From contig OY969922.1 in the NCBI GenBank assembly GCA_963704595.1, positions 992,001 to 1,056,000 on the forward strand: DNA of 64,000 bases. Direction: 5' to 3'. Position numbers and translations under genes: made by a program. This DNA comes from Acuticoccus sp963704595. GTDB taxonomy: Bacteria; Pseudomonadota; Alphaproteobacteria; Rhizobiales; Amorphaceae. Each line of letters opens with the position of its first letter. Positions within the stretch are counted from its first letter, which is position 1. The notes under the pieces are model-generated. The model was not told where the DNA came from, did no database searches, and saw only the letters and a list, made by a program, of their open reading frames with translations. Of this stretch, positions 38,596-47,726 are shown one piece after another.

Positions 38596-39356
38596 GTCTG
38601 TTCTCCCGGCAGGCGTGCCGTCCCCGGACACGCGGCAATTGGTTCCGATCCGGGCGGCGTGTGTCGGCCGCCGGCAGAAGATTCGAGGCGTGGGGGAGGG
38701 CCGGCGCGCAAGCATGCGCTGCAGGCGATCGCCTGTTTCTCCCGGTCGCTTCCCCGTGCCGTTCTCGTTTTTCGTTGCGGTCACGCTCTCATAAAAATAG
38801 TACAGCCGCAAGATTTAAATACGACATATAATTGCGCTGACATGGTGGGCTTATGCGGAACCAAGGCTTTGCTCCGGGGCTGCGCGGAGCCGCCGGCTCG
38901 AATGGGGAGGACCGGGCGGTGACGGCGACTCCGCTGGGCGGACGCTCGTCATGGGTTCAGAAGGCGAAGAAATTTCCGCAACTCTCGCCCATCGAGCCGC
39001 AGCGAAGGTCGGCGAAGAGGTCTGCGCTACCGCAAGTCGGGTCCGACGCGGCCGAGCTCAGCGTTGCGGCGGCGCTCGTCAGCTCCATCGCGATCAGAGC
39101 CCACAGCACCGATGCGAATGCACGCGGGCTCTTCCCCAGCAGGGTTGGAGGCCTCCTCCCGCCTATGAAGCGGCAATCAACGGGATCCGCCCGGCGATCC
39201 GGACGTGCCTTAGCAACCTCGGTGTCGACCCGTCGTGGTTGCCGCAGGCGGACCGCATCTGGCTTGACCAAACGAAAGCGAAATTTGGATAGATGCTAAA
39301 CGCGCCACACGCGTTACCGCTACGCACAGCAAGACAGAGCGACACCGAAGGCCCCC
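38596..39356. other. 761 bp without a confident gene; promoter of the DgoD-like operon
   Basis: The part next to 38595 is GC-rich leader. An AT-rich stretch at about 38785-38835, including ATTTAAATACGACATATAAT, stands out and is the best place for the promoter of the leftward operon and an FCD-regulator site. Short frames at 38853-39299 (+), 38951-39292 (+) and 38957-39271 (-) are mutually overlapping, lack ribosome sites and show no family resemblance, so none is called. The right end may hold the sulfotransferase promoter. Confidence 0.45.
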
Positions 39357-40442
39357 ATGCGCACGTCACGGACCCCTGCCCTTTATCTCCACATCGGCCA
39401 TGACAAGACCGGGTCGAGCTTTCTCCAGTCCACGCTGGCGCTCAATGGCGAGGTGCTGAAGGCGAGCGGCATCTACTACCCCAGCGTCGGCAATCTCTCG
39501 AAGGCGCAGCAGGGCTATATTTCGAACGGCAACTGGGCAGCCTTCAACGAAGCCGCCTCGGCCATCGCGGGCACACCGCCCGAATGCCGTGCCACCCTGT
39601 TCAGCAGCGAGGGCATCTTCAGCAGGCTGTCCGCCGCAAGGAATTTTACGCGGTTCACGAACCTGGTTCGAGATCTCGGTATCCCGAGAGTAAACGTTCT
39701 GCTCTTTATCCGAGATCCGATCGATCATATCAGCTCGGAGTATCAGCAGAAGATAAAGCGCGGAGGCGAGCACCAATTCAGCATCGACGATTATTCAACG
39801 TCATACCATATGCCCGAGCGTGTCCACAGGCTGATGGATCTGATCGAAGGAGAGCCAGTATTCGACCTGACGGTGGTGAATTACTCGCGCGCCAAGGGCG
39901 ATATCACTGAACCGTTCGCCGAATGGCTCGGCCTGCCGACGAATGGGCTCAAGACATTGCCCGACCAGACGGTCAACCGTTCGCTTACGCCCGATGAACT
40001 GTACATTCAGCGCCGGCTGAACATGACGCTCGGCAAGTCAGGCGAGCTGATCGCGGACCGTCTGTGCAATCTCCTGCCGCAGATGGAGGTCGCGCTGAAC
40101 CCACCGAGCCCGGCGGCGCAACGTGCGATGCTTTCACGGCTGCGGGAGCATATCGCCGCTGTGAATGCACGCGTCGATACCGCCCATGCCTACAAGCTCG
40201 ACATTGTCGAGACGTGCGACAGTGCCGCCGACGGCGTGGTTCAACTCAGCGAGGCTCAAGTCGACGTCGTCATCGACGGTCTTGCCGAGGAAATCGCACG
40301 CTTGCGTCAGACCAACACCGAACTGCGCGAGGCGGTCCGCGAAGGCCGCGGTTTGCGCAAGGTTCGCGCGGCTGCGCAGCGACGACGCAAGGCTCCGCGC
40401 TCCTTCGCCAAGCGCATCCTCGACCGGTTCAAGCATGTCTAG
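39357..40442 (+). CDS. Sulfotransferase-like protein
   Basis: 361 residues. The N-terminal LHIGHDKTGSSFLQ (residues 11-24) fits the PAPS 5'-phosphosulfate loop of bacterial sulfotransferases, and VNVLLFIRDPIDHISSEYQQ the 3'-phosphate region with its Arg and Ser. A basic, Gln/Arg/Leu-rich helical segment at about 300-361 may form a coiled coil. It would transfer sulfate from PAPS to a carbohydrate or other acceptor in the cytoplasm. Base composition is lower in GC than in the neighbours and codon use is more mixed, suggesting acquisition. Convergent with a GT61 gene, which supports a role in a surface glycan. Confidence 0.75.
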   Translation: MRTSRTPALYLHIGHDKTGSSFLQSTLALNGEVLKASGIYYPSVGNLSKAQQGYISNGNWAAFNEAASAIAGTPPECRATLFSSEGIFSRLSAARNFTRFTNLVRDLGIPRVNVLLFIRDPIDHISSEYQQKIKRGGEHQFSIDDYSTSYHMPERVHRLMDLIEGEPVFDLTVVNYSRAKGDITEPFAEWLGLPTNGLKTLPDQTVNRSLTPDELYIQRRLNMTLGKSGELIADRLCNLLPQMEVALNPPSPAAQRAMLSRLREHIAAVNARVDTAHAYKLDIVETCDSAADGVVQLSEAQVDVVIDGLAEEIARLRQTNTELREAVREGRGLRKVRAAAQRRRKAPRSFAKRILDRFKHV

Positions 40443-40451
40443 CCGGGCCGT

Positions 40452-41603
40452 CTACGCCGCGGAACTGGCCTGAGTGCGCCACGGTCTGCGCCTGGCGCTT
40501 CCCGACGGTGGCCAGACGCTGTCGAGGTCGACGGTGAAGTTGGACCTGATGCGCATGTCAGGATCCTCGGCGACGCCGTAGTGAGCCGCGAAGAAGCCTG
40601 CTCTCGTGTGGTGAGCCATGTCCCAGAAGAAGACTCCCGGCATCGAGCGGGGAGCAAGCATCGTCAGCCGGTATCCCGGTTTGCAGAAGATCATGTTGGT
40701 GAGCGAAGCGCCGGCGATGGCGACGATCTCACGCGCTGCCCGGAACACCTCGACCTGCTCGTAGAGCGGGAGATTGCCCGTGTTCATCTTCACGAAGCCA
40801 TCGGCGACCAGTCGTTTTTCCAGGTCCGCCGTGTTGTTGAGAAACCGGCTTCGAGCGTCTTCGCGGGCGAGGAAGATCCGCTTGGGCCGCGACGGCCCGG
40901 GCTTCCACCAGCGTCGGTCGGGGTTGGATCGGCGGATCGCTTTTCCGATACGGGCCACTTCGCTGAAGATCTCGCGCCGGTGCGTGTTCGGCCCCTGCGA
41001 CCAGAGGGAGCACACGAAGAGTTCTTCGCACAGGGCGCCCTTGTTGTTCACGACGCGGATCTTCTCCCGCGGAACGCCGATGGCAGCGAACATGTCGAAA
41101 ACCACCGGCGGCGATATCTGGTGGATGATGATGTTGGCATCAGCGAGGTCGAGCTCTCGCCGCATCCAGCTGATGCGGGGCAGGATGTCGACCAGCCAGT
41201 GTCCGTAATTCTTGGTGCCGCCGACAGTGGCCAGGATCGACTTGCCGCGTATCTTCCGCGCTGTAGCAGGATCCATCGGCGCAGGGTCCGGTCCCATGAC
41301 TTCGTGCAGTGACCCGGGGTAGATCGTGCCATCGGCCCGGGCGATCGCGCCGCGACCGAAGGTGTAGGCGTTGGCGATCCTGAAGACGCCCCACTCCGGC
41401 GCACGGCTCCAGGCATTGATGTCCTCGTAGTAAGGCGGCGGCTCGGGCTCGCCCTCCCAGCTCAGGACCTCCGGTTGCCGCTTCTCGTAACGATACGCGG
41501 GCTCGACATGCAGGCACTCGACATCGCCTAGGGCGAAGTCCGCCGCCCGCATGTAGTGCTGCTGTCGAGTTTGCCGCGTATCAAATTGTGGAAGCGTAAT
41601 CAT
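40452..41603 (-). CDS. Glycosyltransferase family 61 (DUF563) protein
   Basis: 383 residues with no membrane segment. The family's core blocks are GGTKNYGHWLVDILPRISWM (near 130-149), ARIGKAIRR, PKRIFLAREDARSRFLNN, and IVAIAGASLTNMIFCKPG (near 305). GT61 proteins add sugars such as xylose in plants and occur in bacterial polysaccharide loci. Acceptor and donor are unknown. Nine bases separate its stop from that of the sulfotransferase. Together they look like a small acquired glycan-modification unit. Confidence 0.8.
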   Translation of the reverse strand: MITLPQFDTRQTRQQHYMRAADFALGDVECLHVEPAYRYEKRQPEVLSWEGEPEPPPYYEDINAWSRAPEWGVFRIANAYTFGRGAIARADGTIYPGSLHEVMGPDPAPMDPATARKIRGKSILATVGGTKNYGHWLVDILPRISWMRRELDLADANIIIHQISPPVVFDMFAAIGVPREKIRVVNNKGALCEELFVCSLWSQGPNTHRREIFSEVARIGKAIRRSNPDRRWWKPGPSRPKRIFLAREDARSRFLNNTADLEKRLVADGFVKMNTGNLPLYEQVEVFRAAREIVAIAGASLTNMIFCKPGYRLTMLAPRSMPGVFFWDMAHHTRAGFFAAHYGVAEDPDMRIRSNFTVDLDSVWPPSGSARRRPWRTQASSAA

Positions 41604-42017
41604 TTGGGGTGGAAAGCCTGCATCGTAGTCTCTAGATCCGAGTATTTTCGCTTTGCTCGCCCTGCTGAAGTCAAGATGCAGGCCAAGGTTGGTTGAGTCT
41701 GGTACGAATAGTTGCGAGCTTAAAGATACTTAGTAAATTGCGACGCCTCTCGCAGTTGAGTGACGCAAGAACACTGAGATACAACCTCAATCGTCCTTCA
41801 ATACGAAATGCGCGTTTGCTGGACCCGCACCCAGATCAAGCGCTGTCACGCTGCGGTTAACAAGGTCGATATCACGGCGCAGCTCAAGACCCAGCGGGTC
41901 AATATTTTCCACGGCCGTTTAGTAGCCATCGCCTACATCGGTTAAAAACACGGAGCAGCCAACGCTACGGCCCGCGCATCGAGGCCGAGGGCGGCAGGCG
42001 TCATCACGGCCAGGCAC
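41604..42017. other. Gene-free, lower-GC stretch upstream of the GT61 gene
   Basis: About 410 bp with markedly more A and T than the window average and stop codons in all frames. It probably holds the GT61 promoter. No repeat, tRNA or transposase remnant was recognised. It joins directly to SDR debris at 42018, so this may be an insertion boundary. Confidence 0.45.
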
Positions 42018-42233
42018 ATGCATGAACGACCACGCCCGATAGAAGGCCGCTGTGCGGACTACAGCGCTGCGTGGATCGCCGCCCCGATGGTCAAGATCGC
42101 GCAAACCATCGGCATGAAGCGCGCGGCGGAAGCGGAGGAGATCGCCGCGCCGAACGTGTTTCTCCCGTCGGGAGGCGCGTCGTTCGTGTCGGGGCGGTGG
42201 ATTTCGATCGCGGAAGCACCGGGGGGCCGATGA
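42018..42233 (+). pseudogene. Probable C-terminal remnant of an SDR gene
   Basis: The 71-codon frame contains IGMKRAAEAEEIAAPNVFL followed by a PSGGASFVSGRWISIAE stretch. This parallels the C-terminal pattern of short-chain dehydrogenases (R-x-AEPEEIA...FLAS-x-ASFVTG...VDGG), but the final GG motif is displaced and no cofactor or catalytic part precedes it. No ribosome site is seen. It faces an intact SDR gene at 42256. It is probably gene debris at the edge of the sulfotransferase/GT61 islet. The similarity rests on about 35 residues only. Confidence 0.4.
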
Positions 42234-42255
42234 GGCCGCCCCGGTGCAGCGGCCG

Positions 42256-43017
42256 CTACCACATCACGTCGCCGCCGTTGGGGGAGACGCTCTGGCCGAT
42301 CATGTACGTGCTCTCGTCGGATGCCAGGTAGACGTAGGCCGAAGCCGCCTCCTCGGGCGTGCCGAGGCGCTTGATCGGCAGCGAGTCGAGTTTCCACGCG
42401 GCCCATTCAGGGTTGCTGCCGGCGCCGGCGCGCCACATCGGCGTGTCGATCGGGCCGGGGCAGACGATGTTGACGCGGATGCCGTCCGCCGCAACCTCCT
42501 GCGAGACCGACACGGAGAACGCCACGACGGCTGCCTTGGAGGCGCAGTAGATGCTGTTGCCGGGCGCCGGCTTGTGGGCAAGCTGCGAGGCGGTGTTGAT
42601 GATCGACCCCGAGCCCTGCGCCTTCATGATCGGCACCACCGCGCGCATCGCGTGGGCGACGCCCATGAGGTTGACGCTGAGGACCGACTCCCACACCGCA
42701 GCGTCATGCTCCTGGAACGGCTTCTTGGGCGCCGAGACGCCGGCGTTGTTGACCAGCACGTCGATCCGGCCGAACGCCTCGTGGGCGGTGGCGATCGCGG
42801 CCTCGATGGCGGAAGGGTCGCGCACGTCGACCTCTGCGGTGAGGCAGGTCCGGCCCATCGCCTCGACCTCGGCCTTCAGCGAGGCGAGCTCGTCCGCCTT
42901 CGCGTAGTCGGCGGCCAGAACGTCGGCGCCCTCCCTGGCGAAGAGCTGGACGACGGCGCGGCCGATGCCGGTGCCGCTGCCGATGACGACGGCCTTCTTG
43001 CCCTCGAGCCGGCTCAT
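42256..43017 (-). CDS. SDR family NAD(P)-dependent oxidoreductase
   Basis: 253 residues; ATG at 43017 after AGGAG, overlapping the PuuE-like stop (ATGA). Cofactor site VIGSGTGIGRAVV (near 10-22), DYAKADE after strand 2, NNAGVSAPKKP, catalytic Ser in INTASQLAHKP, YCASK, and the C-terminal YMIGQSVSPNGGDVMW. Last gene of the TRAP/ureide operon. Its alcohol substrate is unknown; it might handle a product of ureidoglycolate or a different imported compound. Confidence 0.87.
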   Translation of the reverse strand: MSRLEGKKAVVIGSGTGIGRAVVQLFAREGADVLAADYAKADELASLKAEVEAMGRTCLTAEVDVRDPSAIEAAIATAHEAFGRIDVLVNNAGVSAPKKPFQEHDAAVWESVLSVNLMGVAHAMRAVVPIMKAQGSGSIINTASQLAHKPAPGNSIYCASKAAVVAFSVSVSQEVAADGIRVNIVCPGPIDTPMWRAGAGSNPEWAAWKLDSLPIKRLGTPEEAASAYVYLASDESTYMIGQSVSPNGGDVMW

Positions 43018-43958
43018 GCGGATGCTCCTGCGACGGGGGCGGGGAAGCGGTGCGCCCAGTGGCGGGCGATCTCGCCGCGCGTCGTCAGCCACACGCGGTC
43101 GTGGGTGGCGACGTGGTGGAGGAAGCGCTTCAGCGCGATGGCGCGGCCGGGGTGGCCCGCGACGCGGCAGTGCAGCCCGATGGACATCATCTTCGGCTGG
43201 GTGTCGCCTTCGGCGTAGAGCATGTCGAAGCTGTCTTTCAGATATTCGAAGAACTGGTTGGCCGTCGCGAAGGCCGCGCGGGCGAACTTCGCGTCGTTGA
43301 TGGCGAGGGTGTAGGGGACGACGAGGTGCGAGCGGCCCCGCACCGTTGTCCAGTAGGGCAGCTCGTCGGCGTAGGAATCGCTGTCGTAGGCAAAGCCGCC
43401 GTGGGCGACGACGATGTCGCGCGTGTGGACGGTCGGCGCATAGCGGCAGTACCAGCCGCCGGGCTCGGTGCCGGTGTGGCGGGTGAGGGACTCGAACGCT
43501 TCCCCGATGGCGCGCTCCTCTTCCTCGCGCGACAGGAACTGGTGGCGCTCCCAGCGCAGGCCATGGGCGCAGACGTCGTAGCGACCGCTTGCGACTGCCT
43601 CGCGGATGGCTCCGGCGATCTCGGCGTTGCGCTCCAGCACCTGCGAGCAGGCGAAGAAGGTGGCGGGTGCGTCGTGTTCCTTCAGGACACGCAGAAGGCG
43701 CCAGAAGCCGACGCGACTGCCGTACTCGAACATCGATTCGGCTGCGAGGTCGCGCCCCTCGAAGCTCGCGCCGCCGCCTTCGGTGAGGCCGGTCTCGGTG
43801 GCGACGTCACCGTCGGGGACCGACGGCTCGGAGCCTTCCTCGACGTTGACGACGATGTTGATCGCAACCCGCGCGTCGCCCGGCCATGCGGGGTCCGGCG
43901 GGTTGGCGCCGTAGCCAACGAAGTCGCGCGCGAGGTGTTCGGGCGTATCAGAGGACAA
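43014..43958 (-). CDS. puuE: PuuE-type allantoinase / polysaccharide deacetylase-fold hydrolase
   Basis: 314 residues from TTG at 43958, overlapping the upstream gene by 11 bp; PuuE proteins are about 310. The match is end to end: RDFVGYGANPPDPAWPGDARVAINIVVNVEEG, SMFEYGSRVGFWRLLRVL, CAHGLRWERHQFLSREEE, GGFAYDSDSYADELPYW, PKMMSIGLHCRVAGHPGRA and the final GEIARHW. PuuE hydrolyses allantoin to allantoate without needing metal in characterised members. The neighbouring ureidoglycolate lyase gene supports a ureide role, although other amide substrates occur in this fold. A longer ATG frame to 44009 would overlap the lyase more. Confidence 0.82.
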   Translation of the reverse strand: MSSDTPEHLARDFVGYGANPPDPAWPGDARVAINIVVNVEEGSEPSVPDGDVATETGLTEGGGASFEGRDLAAESMFEYGSRVGFWRLLRVLKEHDAPATFFACSQVLERNAEIAGAIREAVASGRYDVCAHGLRWERHQFLSREEEERAIGEAFESLTRHTGTEPGGWYCRYAPTVHTRDIVVAHGGFAYDSDSYADELPYWTTVRGRSHLVVPYTLAINDAKFARAAFATANQFFEYLKDSFDMLYAEGDTQPKMMSIGLHCRVAGHPGRAIALKRFLHHVATHDRVWLTTRGEIARHWAHRFPAPVAGASA

Positions 43959-44428
43959 TTTCGGCGGCTCCCGGCAGTTCGCGGATCTCTGTGTCGCTGC
44001 CGTCCGCAATGCGGCGGATGAAGCCTGCGACGGTGGTCGGCGCGGTCTGCGATGCCATGCCGAGGTGCCAGGTGCCGACGCGGTAGATCACGGCGTGGCG
44101 CGGCGGCACCTTGAAGGCGACGAAATCGTCCACCGTCGGCGTCTCGATCTCCGGCAGCGCGGCGACCACGAGCAGAGGCTCGTCGCCCAGCGGCACGAAC
44201 ACCTGGACGCTGTACGGGTGGCGCTCGATCACGAGCGGCACCGGCCCGTCCGGCGGCAGGACGGAGTTCATCGACATGCGCGCCTCGCCCTCGGCGGGTT
44301 CCCCGTCGAAGCCGAGCGGCAGGGGGATGCGGTCGCCGACCGCGGGGGCGGGGATGATCGCGCCGTAGGGCGCGAAGGTCTCGGGGGTGGCGTGCGCGTG
44401 CCGTCAGCGTCGCGGTGGGTTGGGTCAT
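43948..44428 (-). pseudogene. allA: Ureidoglycolate lyase-like protein (AllA family), one frameshift
   Basis: ATG at 44428 gives MTQPTATLTA, then the frame slips near 44400. The rest continues in the next frame as PETFAPYGAIIPAPAVGDRIPLP and then MSMNSVLPPDG. Conserved AllA blocks follow: IERHPYSVQVFVPLGD, AVIYRVGTWHLGMA and a FIRRIADGSD tail. Removing one base gives 159 residues, against 160 for E. coli AllA. The enzyme splits ureidoglycolate to glyoxylate and urea. It is placed directly before the allantoinase gene. The single +1 slip may be a sequence error. Confidence 0.75.
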
Positions 44429-44438
44429 GGTCGTCCCG

Positions 44439-45732
44439 TCAGAAGAGGATCGAGGGGAGCCACAGGGCGATCTGCGGCACGTAGATGAGGAAGGCGAGGA
44501 AGATCACCATCGCGAGGACGAAGGGGAGGACGCCGACGTAGACGTCCATGATCGAGCCTTCCTTGATGCGGATGTTCTGCACCACGAAGAGGTTGAGCCC
44601 GACCGGCGGCGTGATCAATGCCATTTCCATCAGGACGATGATGAAGATGCCGAACCAGACCGGATCGAACCCCAGCGCGATGACGAGCGGGTAGACGACG
44701 GCGATGGTCGTGACCAGCATCGCGACCGCCTCGAGGAAGCAGCCGAGCACGGCGTAGAACAGGACGAGGAGCCAGATCGTCCCGTACTTGCCGAGGTCGA
44801 GCGAGACGACCCAGTTGGCGAAGTCCTGCGGCACGCCGGTGACGGAGAGCTGGAAGTTGAGGATGAACGCGCCGACGATGACGAGGAGGATCATCGCCGT
44901 GGTGCGGATCGCGGACTCGAACGCCGTGTGCAGCATCTTGATCGACAGCGTGCCGTTGAGGGCGGCGAGCAGCAGCGCGGCGAGGATGCCGATGGCGGCG
45001 GCCTCCGTCGGCGTCGCGATGCCGAGATAGATGCTCCCCATCACCATGACGAAGACGAACATCACCGGCAGGATGTTGACCAGCGAGCGGATGCGCTGCG
45101 CGAGGGTGAGCTGGTCCTCCAGCTTCTCGGTCCGCGCGCCCTTGATGAGCGAGAGCGCGATGACGATCAGCGACATGGTGAGCGCGAGGAGCGAGGCCGG
45201 GTAGGATGCCGGCGGCGAACAGGCGCCCGATCGAGGTGTTGGTGAGCGCGCCGTAGATGATGATGTTGATCGACGGCGGGATGAGGATGCCGAGCGTGCC
45301 GCCCGCCGCGATCGAGCCCAGCACCAGCCTCTGGTCGTAGCCGAGGCGCAGGAGCGTCGGCTGCGCGACCGTGCCGATGGTGGCGGCGGTGGCGACGCTG
45401 GAGCCGGACGCCGCCGCGAAGAGGGCGCAGGTGGCGATGTTGGCGTGGATGAGGCCGCCCGGCAGCCAGCCCACCCAGTTGGCGAGGCTGCGGTACATCC
45501 GGTCCGCCACGCCGCTCAGCGACAGGATTTCGCCAAGCAGGACGAAGAGCGGGATGGCGATGAGGATGTACGAGTTCATCGTGCTCCACACGATGTTCCC
45601 GACCATGTTGGGGAGGATCCCCATCGACATCGCGTCCGCCCCGAAGGCGAGCATGACGAGCGCGGCACCGACGTAGATGCTGGTGCCGAGGACGACGAGG
45701 ATCGCGCCGAAATAGAGGAGGGACGCGCTCAC
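44439..45732 (-). pseudogene. TRAP transporter large permease (DctM-like), one frameshift
   Basis: Starts at 45732 with LLYFGAILVVLGTSIYVGAALVML and continues through SYILIAIPLFVLLGEILSLSG, the DctM signature region, and GTLGILIPPSINIIIYG. The frame slips near 45195 within LPGLLLALTMSL and resumes in the next frame to a normal end, MEMALITPPVGLNLFVVQNI and IALWLPSILF. Repaired length is 430 residues with about 12 membrane segments, typical for DctM. Start overlaps the DctQ stop (ATGA). Works with the DctQ- and DctP-like products. Confidence 0.85.
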
Positions 45733-46328
45733 GGGCGGATCTCCTCGGCGGTGCCGCGGGTCGCAAGGTCGCTTTTGACGCGCGAAATCTCCTCATCGAT
45801 GGTTTCGGAGCCGAGGCGGCGGCGGACGAAGTCGATGTCGCCGCGCAGGAAGGCCGCGAGGCAGCGCACGAAGAGGATGAGGCAGACGAGCGCGAAGAAG
45901 CCGAGCGCCGCCGCCCAGATCGACTGCGGGATGACGAGCGGGGTGCGCAGCGGCGTGTTGGAGAGCGCGTCCATCGCGACGGTGCTGCGGACGACGCCGA
46001 TCGCGACCCAGGTCAGCGTGACGGCGGTGAAGAGGAGCGCGAGGAGGGCGATGAGGTCGGTGATCGCCTGTGCGCGGGGCGGCAGCGGCTGGCGCAGGAG
46101 CTCGATGCGCACGTGCGCGCGCTTCACCAGCGCGTGGGAGAAGCCGATGGCGGCGACCACCGCGAGGATGTAGCCGCCATACTCGTCGACGCCCTGCAGG
46201 CTCATGCCGAAATACTTGCGCAGGATCGCGCTCACCACCGTGGCGAGCGACAGGGCGATCAGCACCCAGCCGCCGGCAATGCACAGGGAGCGCGTGACCT
46301 TCTCGATGGCGTGGTCGAGCCCGTTCAT
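45729..46328 (-). CDS. TRAP transporter small permease (DctQ-like)
   Basis: 199 residues with four membrane segments: GGWVLIALSLATVVSAILRKYFG, YGGYILAVVAAIGFSHALVKRAHVRIELL (DctQ core with the charged RAHVR turn), LIALLALLFTAVTLTWVAIG, and SIWAAALGFFALVCLILFVRCLAAF. ATG at 46328 is chosen because it begins at the family's usual point; the ribosome site is weak. The C-terminal 45 residues are charged and cytoplasmic. Part of the TRAP importer with the genes on either side. Confidence 0.87.
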   Translation of the reverse strand: MNGLDHAIEKVTRSLCIAGGWVLIALSLATVVSAILRKYFGMSLQGVDEYGGYILAVVAAIGFSHALVKRAHVRIELLRQPLPPRAQAITDLIALLALLFTAVTLTWVAIGVVRSTVAMDALSNTPLRTPLVIPQSIWAAALGFFALVCLILFVRCLAAFLRGDIDFVRRRLGSETIDEEISRVKSDLATRGTAEEIRP

Positions 46329-46438
46329 GGCGTCAGTTCCGTAAAAGAGAGACGGGCGCCCCGATGGAGGCGCCCTTGTTGGTGGAGCGGTTGCCCCGGT
46401 CGTGCTCGGCGGCGCCGGGGAGGCGCCGCCGGACATGC

Positions 46439-47497
46439 TCAGAGCTGGATGTCGAGGATCTTGCCGACCGTGTCGTTCCACTGGGCGCGGCAGTCGTCGA
46501 CAACGCGCTCGCACTGCTCGACCCACGTCGGCAGGATCACGCTTTCCAGCGCTTCCTTCATCTCGGCGCGGCCTTCGTCGGTGACTTCGAGGAGGCTCAT
46601 CTCGCCGACGACGCCGTTCTCGCACGGCTCTGCGCCGACGTTGCAGTTGATGCCGTCCTGGTTGTCGTCGACGCCCATCTGCCACAGCGCGTCACCGAGG
46701 TCCTTCATCTCCGCGGTGAGGGTCTCCTGCTGCTCGGGGGTCAGCTTGTTCCAGCTGTCGAGGCGGATGGTGTGGATCGCGACGCCGGAGCCGCCGAGCG
46801 GGACGGGGTAGAGCGTGTCGGTCACCTCGTGCCAGCCGTTGACGTTGCCGTAGACGCTGCCGGTCGCCGAGCAGTCCGCGACGCCCTGCATCAGCGCCTG
46901 GTAGACCTCGGGTCCGGCGAGCGTGATGGAGGTGCCGCCGAAGTGCTCCACCGCCTTGGCGCTGAACGCGCTGGAGACGCGGGTCTTCTTGCCTTCGAGG
47001 CCCGAAAGGCCGGTGATGTCGCCCTTGCAGAACAGGATCTGCGGCGGATAGGCCCAGACCGCCATCAGCTTCGCGCCGTAGCGCTCCTGCAGCCGCTTGT
47101 CGAGGACGGGGCTGTAGGCCTCGAGAAGCTCGCCGAGTTCGTCGAACGTGTAGGAGAGGCCCGGCAGGTCCGCGCCCATGAACAGCGGATCGTCGCCGCT
47201 GACGTGGGAGACCTGGATCGAGACGACGTCGAACGCGCCGGTCTGGAGCGTGCGCAGCGCCTCGAAGCCGGTGAGGCCCAGCTCGTCGATGGTGCGGAAC
47301 TGGGCGGAGAACTCGCCGTCCGTGCGCTCCTCGAGGCCCTTCCAGAACGGTGCCTCGATGTCCTGCTGCTGCGGCTGGTTGCCGTACCAGCCGAGGACGC
47401 GAAGATCGACTTCGGCGGAAAAGGCGCTGGCGGTGCCGAGGCTTGCGAGCATCCCTCCGGCGATGGCGAGGCGGGAGGCAGCACGAAGTAGTGTCAT
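46439..47497 (-). CDS. TRAP transporter periplasmic binding protein (DctP-like)
   Basis: 352 residues; the start MTLLRAASRLAIAGGML at 47497 begins a signal peptide ending near ASAFSA-EVDLRVLGWYG. TRAP-type solute-binding fold: ALRTLQTGAFDVVSIQVSHVSGDD, LEGKKTRVSSAFSAKAVEHFGG (helix bearing the ligand-binding Arg), EVYQALMQGVADCSATGSVYGNVNGWHEV. A Cys pair near the C-terminus (CERVVDDC) is plausible for a disulfide. First gene of the TRAP/ureide operon. The ligand is not known; the operon context makes allantoin or a related ureide possible. The 229 bp upstream is shared with the divergent chemoreceptor. Confidence 0.88.
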   Translation of the reverse strand: MTLLRAASRLAIAGGMLASLGTASAFSAEVDLRVLGWYGNQPQQQDIEAPFWKGLEERTDGEFSAQFRTIDELGLTGFEALRTLQTGAFDVVSIQVSHVSGDDPLFMGADLPGLSYTFDELGELLEAYSPVLDKRLQERYGAKLMAVWAYPPQILFCKGDITGLSGLEGKKTRVSSAFSAKAVEHFGGTSITLAGPEVYQALMQGVADCSATGSVYGNVNGWHEVTDTLYPVPLGGSGVAIHTIRLDSWNKLTPEQQETLTAEMKDLGDALWQMGVDDNQDGINCNVGAEPCENGVVGEMSLLEVTDEGRAEMKEALESVILPTWVEQCERVVDDCRAQWNDTVGKILDIQL

Positions 47498-47726
47498 GGG
47501 CAGCTCTTTCAGCATTCGGGTTGGATGAGGCCAGACGGATGAACGTCGGCACGGCGAGTGCCTTGCAGAAATAATGCCACATTCGAAGGCACCTTGCCGC
47601 ACCACACCACGGATGTTGCCTGAATAAAAGCGTGGCCGCCCAGGCTGTGGATCGGTCTGGCCGGCGGCGCAAGCCCCGCTTCAGGCGGTCATGCCATCAG
47701 GGACGCTCCGAGGAGATTCCCTGCCC

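Noticed and set aside
38853..39299. Small frames between the DgoD-like and sulfotransferase genes
   Set aside because: Three overlapping frames on both strands, none with a ribosome site, family motif or convincing codon pattern.
43682..44428. 248-codon frame beginning with the lyase start
   Set aside because: Beyond about residue 12 it is out of frame; the conserved lyase sequence is in the adjacent frame, so a frameshift is the better reading.
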